A stretch of 64,000 nt of DNA. Origin: Anoplolepis gracilipes. Its lineage: Eukaryota > Arthropoda > Insecta > Hymenoptera > Formicidae. Position numbers and translations under genes: made by a program. Of the stretch, positions 22,067-33,873 are shown in pieces. Location of the stretch: contig NC_132975.1 in NCBI RefSeq assembly GCF_047496725.1, positions 4,392,501 to 4,456,500 on the forward strand. Direction: 5' to 3'. Position 1 is the first letter of the stretch, and each line of letters starts with the position of its first letter. A model generated the notes under the pieces. That model made no database searches and had not been told where the DNA came from. It was given only the letters and a program-made list of their open reading frames with translations.

Positions 22067-22970
22067 TGTTGAAATTAGTTTGAGTATGCAGTATTGGTAA
22101 TTGCAAAATATGGTTTATTAAACAGAATACAGATATAGGCACACGAAGTAATATCTGAGAGCTTGCTAACTAACTATCTCAATACATATGAAAATGAACA
22201 AAGAAAGAATTCAACGCGACTTCGTAAGACCAGCTTCACGGGCAGACTGACTGACTCGCACGCACGCACGACGTGAATAGGTGTCCTTATGCGTACAACA
22301 GCAGCCAAAACAAGAAATATATATATACAGGGTGTCCCATAATTCGCGAACCACCCGTTACGTGCAGGTAGAGTAGTTTAAACTGAGTAAAAAAATTATC
22401 TACCATTTTGCAATTTTCGCAATAGTTAATGAGATATTAATTATAAGAGATCAGCCAATCGGCGCCCGGCAGGAGCGTGCGGCACGAAGAAGCCTCCCAT
22501 TGTTATTGATACTAGGCGCGGCGACGAAGTGGTGGGAGGAACGCTCTGCATTGTCAACTTGAAGAGTCACACACATAGTCACACACACATATCGGCGCGC
22601 TAAGTATCAAGTAACAGTTGGAGGCTTCTTCGTGCCGCGCATTCCTGCCGGGCGCCGATTGGCTGATCTCTTATAATTAATATCTCATTAACTATTGCGA
22701 AAATTGCAAAATGGTACATAACTTTTTTACTCAGTTTAACCTACTCTACCTGCACCTGACGGGTGGTTCGCGAATTATGGGACACCTTGTATTGTATATA
22801 TATATCACACTGCGCATCATCTACATAAATACTTTACGATAACTCGATATACGTAAAGGAATCTAGTCGTTAAGATTATGAATGCTCGATAAACTGAATA
22901 TACTTAATATGATTTCGTATTTGCAGGATTAGCGAAGACAGGTCAGAGTCCGCCCAATGGTTTCATGACA
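22067..22970 (-). repeat. copia 5' LTR with primer-binding site
   Basis: On the minus strand the LTR starts TGTCATGAAACC (22970) and ends CAACA (22067). GGTTATGAGTCCAG follows directly at 22066-22053. It closely resembles the primer site of copia elements, which pairs with an internal piece of initiator tRNA-Met. The LTR is about 440 bases once the palindrome at 22328-22789 is removed. A TTTATTAA block near 22110 would give AATAAA on the minus strand. Confidence 0.75.
22328..22789. repeat. Palindromic foldback element in the copia LTR
   Basis: Starts CAGGGTGTCCCATAATTCGC and ends with its complement, GCGAATTATGGGACACCTTG. TA flanks it on both sides. The arms of about 170 bases include GATCAGCCAATCGGCGCCCG. 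The unique centre (about 22500-22620) is not palindromic. No coding capacity. Confidence 0.85.
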
Positions 22971-22974
22971 TCTA

Positions 22975-23356
22975 AAGCGTGGCAAGTGCTTGTGCAATAC
23001 TACCAAAGTTTAGACAAAAAATAAACTTGGACTTGCTAATGGGTAACAAAAGTTTCATTTTTTTTTTTTTTTTTTTTTTTTTTCAGATAATTTTAAAATA
23101 AACTTTTATGGTACCTTACTTACGATAAGTGCATTTTTATGCACTTATCATAATATTTACAGACATAAAAAATTAAAAATTTTTTATCTGTTAGCAGAGT
23201 TTTTAAACGAAAAATTGATTCAAAGTTAGCTTAAAAAAAAATTAAAATAAGCATTTGTAAGTCAAAAGAAGTACAATTTATCATGTTCTTAATGTTACAT
23301 ATTTAAAAAAACATTTGTCTTTTAATTATAATTAAATATAATTATATATATATATA
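22975..23356. other. AT-rich spacer
   Basis: Contains a run of about 24 T near 23060 and a short TA tract before 23357. No gene or recognised repeat. Confidence 0.4.
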
Positions 23357-23788
23357 CAGGGTGTCCCATAACTCGCGAACCATCCGTCAAGTGCAGGTAG
23401 AGTAGATTAAATTGAGTAAAAAAGTTATCTACCATTTTGCAATTTTCGCAATAATTAATGCGATATTAATTATAAGAGATCAGCCAATCGGCGCCCGGCA
23501 ACAGCGGGCGGCACGAAGAAGCCGCTGGCGAAGCGGAAGGCGAAACGCTCTGCATTGACAACCTGAAGAGTCACACACATAGACACACCGTCGGCGCGCC
23601 TAGTATCAAGTAACAGTGGGAGGCTTCTTCGTGCCGCGCGCTGTTGCCGGGCGTCGATTGGCTGATCTCTTATAATTAATATTGCATTAACTATTGCGAA
23701 AATTGCAAAATGGTAGATAACTTTTTTACTCAATTTAACCTACTCTACTTGCACCTGACGGGTGGTTCGCGAGTTATGGGACACCCTG
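23357..23788. repeat. Second copy of the palindromic element at 22328
   Basis: Same ends, TA flanks and arms as 22328-22789, with a shorter and diverged centre. The two copies are about 570 bases apart. The open frame across it is just the two arms read through. Confidence 0.85.
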
Positions 23789-23794
23789 TATATA

Positions 23795-24619
23795 CAAGGT
23801 GGGCCATTTTAAACAGTACGGTCAATTTTCTCGTAAACTAAGCGAAATATCGAAAAATGTTTTAGACAAAAGTTGTATAGTTTCGAGGGAGCCATAAAAT
23901 GATACCATTGGTTTGACCTTGAATTTTCATTTGAAGGTCATGTAAAGGTCACGTCAATTTTTTTTAATGAAACACCCTATATATTATTGCATATTCTTGT
24001 AGTTTATCTCTTTGTAGCTTTCCGAAACACTATAATAAAATGTTTTTTTATTAAATATTTTTCGAGTTATAAGGCTTCGAAGTTGCAGTATTTTGACATA
24101 AAATACAAGATATCTAGTAAAATATTCATTCTTCAATTAAAACAATTATGTTAAAGTAAAAATGTGTAACTGCTAGTTGCAAATTCAGATTTTTTCTTAA
24201 AGATAACTATGTGTTTTCTTTACACCAATTGATTTGTCTTATTATTCTGTGCATAAAAGTATTAAGGTAAGATTGCCGAAACTGAACGTTTTACAAGATA
24301 TTTTGTATTTTGAAACTTTTAAAAATATTGAAACTTTCAAGTCTTATAATTCGAAAAGTATTTAATGGAAAAACATTTTATTATAGTTTGTCGAAAAGCT
24401 CTCGAAATAAACTACAAGAATGTGCAATAATATATAGGGTGTTCCATTTTAAAAAATCGACGTGACCTTTATATGACCTTCAAATGAAAATTCAAGGTCA
24501 AACCAATGGTACCATTTTATGGCTCCCTCGAAACCATACAACTTTTGTCTGAAACATTTTTCGATATTTCGCTTAGTTTACGAGAAAATTGACCATACTG
24601 TTTAAAATGGCCCATCCTG
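23795..24619. repeat. Palindromic foldback element, GTGGGCCATTTT family
   Basis: Starts CAAGGTGGGCCATTTTAAAC and ends GTTTAAAATGGCCCATCCTG. Arms of about 390 bases share CGTAAACTAAGCGAAATATC. It stands only six bases after the previous element (TATATA between). The right flank runs straight into a GT microsatellite. Relatives are at 31243 (truncated) and 60991. Confidence 0.85.
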
Positions 24620-24655
<36 letters not shown>

Positions 24656-24700
24656 GCGTGTGCGTGTGCGTGTGCGTGTGCGTGTGCGTGTGTGGGTATA

Positions 24701-24757
<57 letters not shown>
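24620..24757. repeat. GT/GC microsatellite followed by TA microsatellite
   Basis: A (GT)n tract with GC interruptions runs to about 24692, then (TA)n to about 24757. They start at the right end of the foldback element. Long frames here are only repeat translations. Confidence 0.95.
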
Positions 24758-24889
24758 CATATTAAAGGATATAGTGGGATAAGTATGATAAAATTGTCCC
24801 TGAAAATAATATAATGTGACTATCTGAGAGTAATTTATACTGACAATGAGTAAATGCAATATACTTCAATATGCTTCGGTGATGTCCTT

Positions 24890-25245
24890 GATCCTGTTAG
24901 GATGTTGAAGAGATCAGTTTAGAAAACTAAAATATTTTATATTTTACCAACGGTTACAGATACTTATATGAAAAAAATATACATATATAGAATGCTAATG
25001 CATAAAAAAAATTAAGATTTTTTTGACGATTTTTTTTTTAATGGATATTTCCATTTGACCCTCTATTTTTTCAAGTGAGTCACTTAAAAGTTCCATTAAA
25101 AAAATCTTTATTTTTCTTATGCATTAGCATACTACAGAGACATTTGAGAAAAATATATGTATAATATTCATTTGATGACCCTCTTTATGAGATAAAATAT
25201 TTTAGATTTCCAAACTTACCTTTTTAACATCTTAACAAGGAGATC
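24890..25245. repeat. Degenerate foldback sequence
   Basis: TGTTAGGATGTTGAA near 24895 is echoed inverted by TTTTTAACATCTTAACA near 25230. ATGCTAATGCATAAAAA near 24990 is echoed inverted near 25120. Arms are about 150 bases and much diverged. Confidence 0.55.
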
Positions 25246-25776
25246 TCGGTAGCTGAAACGTTGCCTAAAGTATTTATTTATTATAAGTTACTTTCAGAGA
25301 GCTATGTTAAATTATCTTGGGAACAATTTTACCATATTTATTCCATACTTTTTGTATTTATTTAAGCTAGAAAATATATGAAAAAGAATAATATATACAA
25401 ATATTTTCTTATGTTGAGTATTTCTAAACCTTTTTTAAGTTTATCTCTTGAAAAATTGTAATCACTCATTATAACACATTATTGCAAGTTTATAGTAACA
25501 TTGCATTATTACATATAAAATATTTTTGCAATCTTTCTGTGCTGTATAAAAGATTATGGACGCGTCATCCGACACATTTATTATGATTTTATTTTATATG
25601 TAAAATATTTTATACAAATAAAAAGTACACGAAGAGACTCTGATATTTTCTATAGAAATATATAAAATAATATAAAAATATAAATGTGTAATAAAATATG
25701 TACATATAATGTATATACATTACAAAATAATTATATAATACTATAGAATATGTAAATCATTTACTATTTAATCTAC
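25246..25776. other. AT-rich stretch without gene
   Basis: Low-complexity AT-rich DNA with scattered short inverted motifs around ATATAAAATATTTT. Nothing else is supported. Confidence 0.4.
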
Positions 25777-26252
25777 TTAAGGGTCGACACGACCGACGAG
25801 AAAATTTCAGCGTCATTGTCACCAACATTTTGAGAAATGAATTCTTATTCAATGTGTTGGTATGTGTCTGTACACGCACAAATATCATTGCATTTCAAGA
25901 CAGACAAAGACGACGTTATTGTCTCTCATTGTCTCTCTAGCAAGCGGTGCTACCAACATCGATTCGTTAACTGTATTTTAGGTACAGATAACGATATCCG
26001 CATCGACAATATTTAGTTCATAAAGAAGTTATATTTTTTATATAATAACGCAGGTCGCTATAGAGCTAGATTTTTGCATTTTTGACTTTGAAATATTTAT
26101 AATAAATTGAATTCGAATTCAAGGAACAGCTGCATCTAACTCACGGTCAGCAGCATATTTTTGAAAATTTTATTTCGACCTTTTTCTCAAAAAATCATTC
26201 TGTAGCGACCTGCGGACGACCCTACTGATTACAAATATCACAATTTTATTAA

Positions 26253-26831
26253 GGGTCTATCGGACCGACGAGAAAATTCCAACGTCACTGTCACCAACAT
26301 TAAGAAATGAATTCTTATTCAATGTATTGGTGTATGTTTGTATACGTACAAACATCATTACATTTCAAGAGAGACAAAGACGACGTTATTGTCTTTCATT
26401 CTCTCTTCTTAGCAAGCGGTGCTACCAACATCGATTCGTTAGCTGTATTTTAGGTACAGATAGCCATATTCTAATTTTTCGTTTTCAGTTTCGAAAAAGT
26501 TATATTTCTTTATGAATTTTTTTAAATATATTTTTTATAAAAATTAGAAGGTTCATAAAGAGCCGGATTTTACAATTTGATTCTTAAAAATTTATAATAA
26601 ATTTAATTCGAATTCAAGCAGCTACACCTGATCCGCGGTTAGCAGCACATTTTTAGAAATTTTATTTCGACCTTTTTTCCAAAAAATCACTCTTTACGAA
26701 TCTGCAGACAATGTTGCTGATTAAAAATATCATAATTTGATTTTCTCTAAATTTTAGCTGTAATACGACAAAAACGAAGCCATAGTTCGCAGCCAGCTGA
26801 TAGGAGTCTCCACAGTGCCTCTGGTAGACCC
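26253..26831. repeat. Inner TTAA-type element inserted into its own relative
   Basis: TTAA at 26249-26252 and at 26832-26835 flank a 579-bp unit. It starts GGGTCTATCGGACC and ends CTGGTAGACCC. It aligns with 25781-26248 plus 26836-26918, sharing GCGGTGCTACCAACATCGAT. Confidence 0.85.
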
Positions 26832-26918
26832 TTAAGATTCTCTTTGTATTTTGGCAGTAATAATGTTCTTGCGAAACTGTAGTTCACAGCCGGTTGATAG
26901 GAGTCTCCACAGTGCCTC

Positions 26919-27508
26919 GAACTACCGACCGAGTTCTAACCTAACAAAACAATATATTTGTTTAATATAAAAGTTGAACATGATAAGATATACTCGGCAA
27001 TGAGAGCCCATGCGCGGATGTTGATGCGTAAAGAAACTGCGTAAAGAAATTAATTCTTTTCACGAAAGAATTTTTTCTAAATATGTGCTCTGTGCACTAA
27101 TTAAAAATTCTTTCGTGAAAAGAATTAATTTCTTTACGCAGTTTCTTTACGCATCAACATCCGCGCATGGGCTCTCATTGCCGAGTATATCTTATCATGT
27201 TTGTAAATATTGGAGCCGTATATATTTTCAAATTAATAAAAGTTGAAATTTATACACATATTTGTGAACGTTTAGAAATGAGCTTAGAAGTCTAGAAAAA
27301 AAATATTTACCTGAAAACAAATGTTGTGCAGCACATTTTTTTCAGACAAATACTTTTTATCGAGGGTTCTAAGCTCATTTCTAAAAGTTCACAAATATTC
27401 TTTCATCCAATTTTGACAGGGAAAAATCTACTTTATTTTATATATAAATTGCAACTTTATATTAAGCAAAAATATTGTTTTGTTAGATTAAAACTTGGTC
27501 GGTAGTTC
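26919..27508. repeat. MITE with GAACTACCGACC ends and a nested 222-bp hairpin
   Basis: Starts GAACTACCGACCGAGTT and ends AACTTGGTCGGTAGTTC. Inside, 26979-27200 is a near-perfect hairpin with arms of about 98 bases (ACATGATAAGATATACTCGG and its complement). Relatives of the outer element are at 43827, 53345 and 53695-55690. Confidence 0.8.
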
Positions 27509-27520
27509 GGTATCTCCTTA

Positions 27521-28086
27521 GGCTGGAAACACAAAAAAACTTAAGCCATAAGACCACAGACTTCTATATATAACTAGACTGCTAACTTCCTTATATACTA
27601 GACCTAAAAAGTGACCCCAAAAAATATGTACAACATTGGTGGGGTAGAAAAGGAGGGGATAGATATGTAATATGGCTGCTATAGAAAACTCGTTTCTGAG
27701 TGACATGGTTGAATAGTTGATTACAATAATTAAAATTTAAATTATTAAATAAGTTAAAAACGGCAATAGAGAGCAAAAATTAAGTCGTGTTAAACGAGTT
27801 AGATATTAATTAAACAATCATATAATAATTAAAACAAAATAAGGTGTATTATAGATAATATCAGAAATGACAATAATTATTACATATGTCGCATAATCTT
27901 CAATAATAAAATTACTAATAGCGGTGTTCTATATCGCATTATCATAACGCAAATCAATCCTCATATCAAAAATTACAAATGTTAAGAGAATCTTTATATC
28001 GCATTTACGTAACTCTACTCATACGAAGATATTAAACCGACAAATGTTAACAAGAAATTACAATTCAATTATATAATTATTTGGAT
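27521..28086. other. AT-rich stretch without gene
   Basis: Contains CTTAAGCCATAAGACCACAG near 27540, a motif that recurs as CATAAGACTTAAACCATAAG at about 35480 and 44995. No gene seen. Confidence 0.4.
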
Positions 28087-28126
28087 GCGTACGTTTCGAG
28101 CTTAATCTTTGAGTCTTCATCAGCGC
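28087..28126 (-). ncRNA. Hammerhead-ribozyme-like motif, PLE fragment
   Basis: Minus strand: GCG, CTGATGA, A, a weak stem-loop, then GAAACGTACGC. The core and the GTA triplet are intact. Stem I is GCG/CGC. Stem II (GAC...CTC) has decayed. It lies downstream of, and on the same strand as, the endonuclease fragment that follows. Confidence 0.6.
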
Positions 28127-28129
28127 AAA

Positions 28130-28760
28130 AATTAAATCACAAATATAAAAATTTATAAATTAAAACGAGAATATTTAATAATGTGTTATGAGTATAAATG
28201 TAAAACGCTATTGTCTTATTTGTGTGAACCTACTCCGATAGATGTTTATTACAGACGAACATAGTCAACAATAAAAGAAACCACTGACCTGATAATATTG
28301 TGTGTGAATATCAATGTTCGTTGATATCTGTAAGAATGGGTGATGTTTTTAATATAATTAATTAAATTATGTATTGATGATCACTGTTCAAAAACTGTTA
28401 TGAAGCTCACTCACTCTTTAACAATATTAGTGACGGTTGGTGAACAAATTGTTGACTCCTGTACTGTGGAGTTCAATCGTAAATGTCAAGGTATACTACA
28501 AGTTATATGTTTATATGTAATGTTTTCTCACCGCTAAATGTTAGGAAGAGCGCCAACACTATCGTGATAGACAACTGGTAAATTATCCGTATCAATTTAT
28601 AATTTAGACCTTTCTTTTGTCTTTTGATAAATAGCATCTCAGAGATTAGCCTTTTAGTATAATATGGAGCTTCATCAAGTATTTTGACATTATCCAGTCA
28701 AAATCATGGTTAAGCTCCCTATGATTAGTAATTACAGAGTAATTCTCCTTTATACAATTT
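28130..28760 (-). pseudogene. Penelope-like 3' fragment (end of GIY-YIG domain)
   Basis: The minus strand from about 28760 to 28620 translates to pieces of the PLE C-terminus: NYSVITNHRELNHDFDW, the equivalent of SVITDHRLTYNHDFDWD in the other copies, and a KRLISEM-like stretch. 28620-28130 is the 3' non-coding region leading to the ribozyme-like motif. Upstream parts are missing and frames are broken. Confidence 0.7.
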
Positions 28761-30153
28761 TAGCCGGTGGACTGGTCTACGGCACACCTTCGATCGCTTA
28801 ATTAGTCGGCGTTTTACTCTACATGAACGATAATTTTTGGGCGTCAGGCGCGAAAATTCGCGCCGTCTCCAATTAGCACGATACTCGCATGATCCACATC
28901 AAATCTTAAAGCAATTACGACCGCGACCAAAACGACTAGTCAGTACTTGAACGGCAGAGGGGGGAGGGTGCGTCAGGAGCCAGACGGAATCGAGAATCGA
29001 TAATTTGCGGGTGAGAAAGCCTCCGGGGAAACAGACACAATTATCGAATTTAGATAATAAATATATTTAACAATCAATAGGTAGAATGGATATGATGTAC
29101 AAGAAAATTTTAGTTTGATCGACAAGTATCGGAGAGAGTTATTTTGCATGCGACAACTAGACGTAAAAGTCGCACGCTCTGGGCATGTGAAGGGCGCGTG
29201 ACGGCGCGATGTTGCGACCGAGAGGTATCGGGTTACACTCGGTGTTAGCTGAATTTGGACTTTTTCGCAAACCGCTCGCAGCTTATTAAGATCGCGGCGA
29301 TTATACAGATAAAATTTTTCAATGAGATATCACAAGTCTCGGCCGCGAATCGTCTGTTAATCGCGTTAATCGATCTACAATAAACCTTCAGGAATGCATG
29401 TAAACATGCGCGGTCAGCACGCATCGACCTTCGCTATCGATCACCGCAGTACTTATTATACGCAATATACGACAATTCTCCAAATACGCTGAATACAGGA
29501 ATTCGACGTTCTTTTACATCAAACTACATTCAATTAAATTGTAGTGACACAAATTTTTCCCGGATCGCGAGTCGATAAGCGGCGCGAGATATTAGTCGTA
29601 CGCGGCACGCGGTACACGAGCTCGCTTCCCGACGGATACAATTCCACACGTATTACAATAAATTTCGACAACTAAACGGTACGTAACGCGACAAGACAAT
29701 AATGACTTTCGGCGGCGTTTACAGAGAGAGACGTTATGCCCTTTTACGACTCGGACGAAATGCGGCTTTTCGCAAATTCCAATAACGGCAACAAGCACGC
29801 GACGGCGGAATATAATCTCCTCGTTATCGCGATAACTAGAAATGCAATAAATACGACAGGGTACGTTCGTCCGAACCGTATGAGTTACCGGTTTGGCGGC
29901 CTTACAATCCTTTTCCTTTTCCGTCGTCCGATCTCGCTCAGGAGGATCCTCGCTAGTTGAGTCGATAGGCCTGTCGTCCTCGATCGCTCGCCGAACAGTG
30001 ACGAGCGGGAGGCTTGCGGGAGACACGCCGGCGACATCGTACGTAATTAGGCCACCTGTGGCGCTATCGTGGCCCTCAGGGCCAATCACGGCCTTCTCTT
30101 ATCGCGACCGGTTTGATTCTCTTTATCGATCTTTGATCTGTCAGCTCCCGCGA
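28761..30153. other. GC-richer block, unclassified; possible LTR-element remnant
   Basis: Base composition changes sharply at about 28770. A minus-strand frame of 165 codons (30089-29592) matches no family I know. AATAAATATATTTAACAATC near 29066 and a CGCGAAAATTCGCG palindrome near 28850 could belong to an LTR in minus orientation. I found no RT, protease or primer site to prove it. Confidence 0.3.
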
Positions 30154-30370
30154 GGCAACTTCCCGGGGCGGCTTGTCGGCAGCTTCCGGTCGGCCCGGTT
30201 TGGTGCCCTTGGCTTCCCCGAACCCCATGGTTGAGTCCTTATAGTTCCATAGTCGGGGACTCCGATGCTTAATACGTCTGGAGTGGCCATCCCCTTGACC
30301 TTTCCTTTCGATCCTTCGCCTCCGTTCCGATTCTGCCGATGTGAACCCTTTAACGGCAGTCGATGTTTCT
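30154..30370 (-). repeat. Dispersed repeat, copy A, with conserved open frame
   Basis: GGCAACTTCCCGG near 30153 through CAGTCGATGTTTCTGCCGAT near 30356 matches 33938-34165. On the minus strand both copies stay open in the same frame for about 65 codons: QGDGHSRRIKHRSP and DSTMGFGEAKGTKPGRPEAA here, against QGDGHFRYMEHRSP and DSTMGSREAKGTGPSRREAA there. The local frame is 143 codons (30507-30076). Product unknown. Confidence 0.5.
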
Positions 30371-30660
30371 GCCGATTTATAACTTATCAAATAAAATGTA
30401 TGAGTCTTACCGGGTGTGATCTCTCCGCAGTTCTTGACCTCCGCTCGCCGTCGTAACCAGGCTCCTCGAATCCGTGTAGCTGTCGAACCAGAAGAGGCTG
30501 CCGCCAAACTCGCAAATAAAAACCTAACCTAACCTAACGCACGCAAATAAAATTGAACTTCGCAGGGCGCTCTCTCTATAATAGGAGGACGCAGGCCCCG
30601 CAAACCCTTCTCGATCGGGCCTTTCAGCCCTTGTGACGAACGAAAGAAAAACGTCATGTC

Positions 30661-30706
<46 letters not shown>
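30371..30706. other. Unclassified sequence with short telomere-type repeats and a TA tract
   Basis: CCTAACCTAACCTAACG at 30523-30539 is a short run of the insect telomere unit. TGTGAC...GTCACA brackets 30635-30662. From 30664 to 30706 there is a TA microsatellite leading into the foldback element. Confidence 0.5.
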
Positions 30707-30709
<3 letters not shown>

Positions 30710-31228
30710 GGTGTCCCATAAAGATTGAATTAACGTTCGTGAGCAGGTGAGCGCATTAAATTGAACAGAAAAGTCCTGTACCATTTTGCAATTTTCGGAA
30801 TAATTATTGAAAAATTAATTTACAAAGATCGACAAATCCGGCGCGAGTATCAGCCTGGCGCAAAAAAGATGGCGAGAAGAATGGCCCACCGCAAAAAAGA
30901 TGGTGAGAAGGACGGCCCACCGCTAGGCCGGTCGTTAAATAATAATCGCTAATCTATTGTTCTTATCAACGCTTCTCGTCTATGCCCCTGGTAACCACGA
31001 GGCAATGGCGCCTATTTACGCCGCGCGCGCTTAGCGACCGTCCTTAGGGCCGTCTTTCTCGCCATTTTTTTTGCGGCGAGCTGATACTCGCGCCGAATTT
31101 GCCGATCTTAGTAAATTAATTTCTTAATAATTATTCCGAAAATCGCAAAATGGTACAGGATTTTTCTGTTCAGTTTAATGCGCTCTACCTGCTCACAAAC
31201 GTTGATTCAATCTTTATGAGACACCCTG
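30707..31228. repeat. Palindromic foldback element, CAGGGTGTCCCATAAAGATT type
   Basis: Starts CAGGGTGTCCCATAAAGATT and ends AATCTTTATGAGACACCCTG, with TA on both sides. The arms include ACCATTTTGCAATTTTC. The related element at 54101 shares its first 100 bases. Confidence 0.85.
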
Positions 31229-31242
31229 TATATATATATATA

Positions 31243-31769
31243 TAGGGTGGCCCATTTTTTAAAATACGGTCAATTTTCTCGTAAACTAAGCGAAATATCG
31301 AAAAATGGTTCAGACATGTGTTGCATTGTTTCGAAGAGGCTATAAGATGGTGCCATTGGTTTGAGCTTGGATAATCATTTGAAGGTCACGTGAAGATCAT
31401 CTCAATTTTTTTAAATGGCACCCGCTATTTTTTATTACATTCTTGTAGCTTACCTCAAGAGCTTTCCAAAACACTTATGATAAAGTATTTTTCATTAAGT
31501 ATTTTTTGAGTTATGAGACTTGAAAGTAGCAATATTTTGACATAAAATACAAGATATCTCGTAAAAAATTCATTTTTCGATTAACTTACTCTAATATTTT
31601 TATACACAGAATAATGAGACAAATCAATTGGTGTAAAGAAAACACACAGTTATCTTTAAGAAAAAATCTGAATTTGCAACTAGCAGTTACACATTTTTAC
31701 TTTAACATAATTATGTGTTTTCTTTACATCAATTGATTCGTCTCATTATTCTGTGCATAAAAGTATTAG
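31243..31769. repeat. Foldback element of the 23795 family, cut by a PLE
   Basis: Begins TAGGGTGGCCCATTTTTTAA and follows the left arm and centre of the 23795 and 60991 elements up to GTGCATAAAAGTATTAG. There PLE coding sequence starts. The right arm is not found beyond the PLE. Confidence 0.75.
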
Positions 31770-33322
31770 AAAATTATCTCTAAACTTCATGATCTATTGA
31801 AGAGATGGAAAGATAATGATTACATCTCCCTAAACTGCTATCGTTCTTTGTTGTTCAGTGAGGGTTCCCTTCCCAGGGCATATGGGCTCCCTAAGATCCA
31901 TAAAGAGAATTGCCCTTACAGACTCATAGTGTCCTTCATTCAGACACCATTATACGACATTGCGTGCTACTTACACAATTTAATAAAAAGAAATTTTCGC
32001 CTTCCACTCAGCCATGTTGAAAATAGTTTTTAATTAGTGCAAAAAATTTCCGATATTAAATTACCTCAGGATCACTCACACATTTCACTAGACGTTGTAT
32101 CTCTTTTTACGAATATCCCTATTGACCTTGCCTTAGAAAGTGTGTCTAATAGATGGCAATTTTTAGAGGACAAATGTGAACTATGAAAATCTGAATTCAT
32201 TAATGGAGTTTCAATGGTTCTTAACTCTACTTTCTTTAAATTTAATAATGTGATATACCAGCAAACTTTTGGTACCCCCATGAGTTCCCCATTATTCCCG
32301 ATAATAGCAGACATAGTACTACAGGATTTAGAGATCACAGCTTTACAGTTATTGGATTTTATCCCTCCTTTCTATTTTAGATACGTAGATGACATCATTT
32401 TGGCAACCTCTACAAAATTAGTGGACCATACAGTCTCAATCTTTAATTCATTACATCCAAAGTTACAATTTATTTTAGAATTAGAGAATAACAACAAAAT
32501 AAATTTTTTAGACATCACCCTTATTGTTAACAATGAGAAAATCATTACAGATTGGTAATATAAAAATACATTCTCTGAGAAGTACCTTAACTTTTATTCC
32601 CAGCATCCGTTTTGCCAAAAAAGGCAACAATTATTGGTCTTGTTGATAGGGCATTCTTACTATCACATCCCATTTTTCTCCGAAAAAATTTACATAATAT
32701 CATTTATACGTTACTCAAAAATGGTTACCCAAAAAAACTAATCTTCAACACAATTAACCAACGGTTAAAATTTCTCCACATAAAAACCGTATCAAAAACG
32801 GCGGACACCAAAAAACATACAGATGATAGAAATGTCTCGTACTTTACTGTTTCATACCTACTGGGATTGACAGATCATTTCAATAACTATATTAAAGACT
32901 CTAATACGACTGTCTCTTTTTATAGTATTAACAAATTAAATAAATTTATCAAAGCTCACAAAGATACCATCCTCAAATTCGATTGCACCAACGTCGTCTA
33001 TAAAATCGAATGTAAGGATTGCAATGCATCTTATGTGGGTCAAACGAGTAGAATATTAAAGACCTGAATTTCAGAACATCGCAAACATGTTAATAAAACC
33101 ACTTCCGTTAAATCCGTTATCACGGACCATAGGCTTCATAATAACCATGACTTCAAATGGGATGATGTTATTGTTCTTGACTCTGAATTATATTATAACA
33201 AGCGCTTAATATCTGAAATGATACATAGTAATAAACAAGAGAACAGTTTGAATTTGCAAACCGACACAGAAAATCTACCTGACTTGTACAAAAATATTAT
33301 TGACAAAATCTCAACCAATTGA
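31770..33322 (+). pseudogene. Penelope-like RT / GIY-YIG remnant, 5'-truncated
   Basis: The frame opens at about 31773 in the RT (SKLHDLLKRWKDNDYIS) and continues through FSEGSLPRAYGLPKIHKENC, SLDVVSLFTNIPIDLA and GTPMSSPLFPIIADIVLQD to the active site FRYVDDIILA near 32380. The GIY-YIG part is VVYKIECKDCNASYVGQTSR near 33000, and the end is TENLPDLYKNIIDKISTN with TGA at 33320. Stops or shifts occur near 32031, 32185, 32558, 32620 and 33065. It is a different PLE lineage from those at 10804 and 15306. The endonuclease is of the Cys-rich PLE type. Confidence 0.85.
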
Positions 33323-33873
33323 ATTTTATTTATATATAAAGGATGGAGCATGGGACGAACATTACTGTTTGTGTTTTTGACACGATACCACACTGACATA
33401 AAAATAAGGAGTTCGTTTACCACCGATATTACGCTAGGATTCCGGCCGTGTATCAACATCTGTAAGCGGATTCTAATCTTTTTAATTTTATTAATACTAA
33501 CAACATTCTGAATGTACTTTTAATTAACATAATCAATTATTATTTAACTAATTGCGTTATAACTTTCACACATTCATAATAATTGATACTTGAATTTCAA
33601 TATTATATATATAAGTGACTTTTAGATTTGCTTTCAGATAATACATTTTTTTTTTAAATATGACGGCCATAAGAGACAGACTTGTCCTCCTAACAAACAA
33701 ATTAGAGATGACCAAGTTACTGTTTTTGAATTGTTGCCAATTTTTACTTACACGTTACATCTCCGCCGGTTTGCGTTTATCTTGACTCTTAGTATAATGA
33801 ATATCACTAAACTGTTATTTAATTTGAATGTCCGCTTTCTTAACACAATCATGTACAATTTAAAGAAATTACT
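33323..33873 (+). other. 3' non-coding region of the PLE
   Basis: AT-rich sequence between the ORF stop and the ribozyme-like motif. The spacing of about 550 bases matches the other PLE copies. No frame. Confidence 0.5.

Larger units (their letters stand above)
18923..22970 (-). mobile_element. copia-type LTR retrotransposon, 3'-truncated, with nested insertions
   Basis: On the minus strand: 5' LTR (22970-22067), primer site (22066-22053), leader, gag, protease and the start of integrase, then an abrupt end near 18930. Reverse transcriptase, RNase H and the 3' LTR are absent. Insertions sit in the LTR (22328-22789), in gag (20064-20784) and after the protease motif (about 19486-19627). A further insertion is possible in the leader. 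Confidence 0.85.
25781..27520. repeat. Outer TTAA-type (piggyBac-like) non-autonomous element, interrupted twice
   Basis: TTAA at 25777-25780 precedes GGGTCGACACGACCGACGAG. The same element sequence runs to 26248, is cut at a TTAA by a second copy of itself, and continues at 26836-26918 (TTCACAGCCGGTTGATAGG). It is cut again by the element at 26919-27508 and ends near 27520 as GGTATCTCCTTA, a decayed form of GGTAGACCCTTAA. No transposase. Assignment to piggyBac rests only on the TTAA target and the GGGTC-type ends. Confidence 0.7.

Noticed and set aside
29592..30089. 165-codon minus-strand frame as a host gene
   Set aside because: No family motif, no splice support and a repeat-rich setting; left as unclassified.
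30523..30539. Short TTAGG-type telomere repeat (also near 54294)
   Set aside because: Only about three units each and embedded in other repeats, so not evidence of a telomere here.
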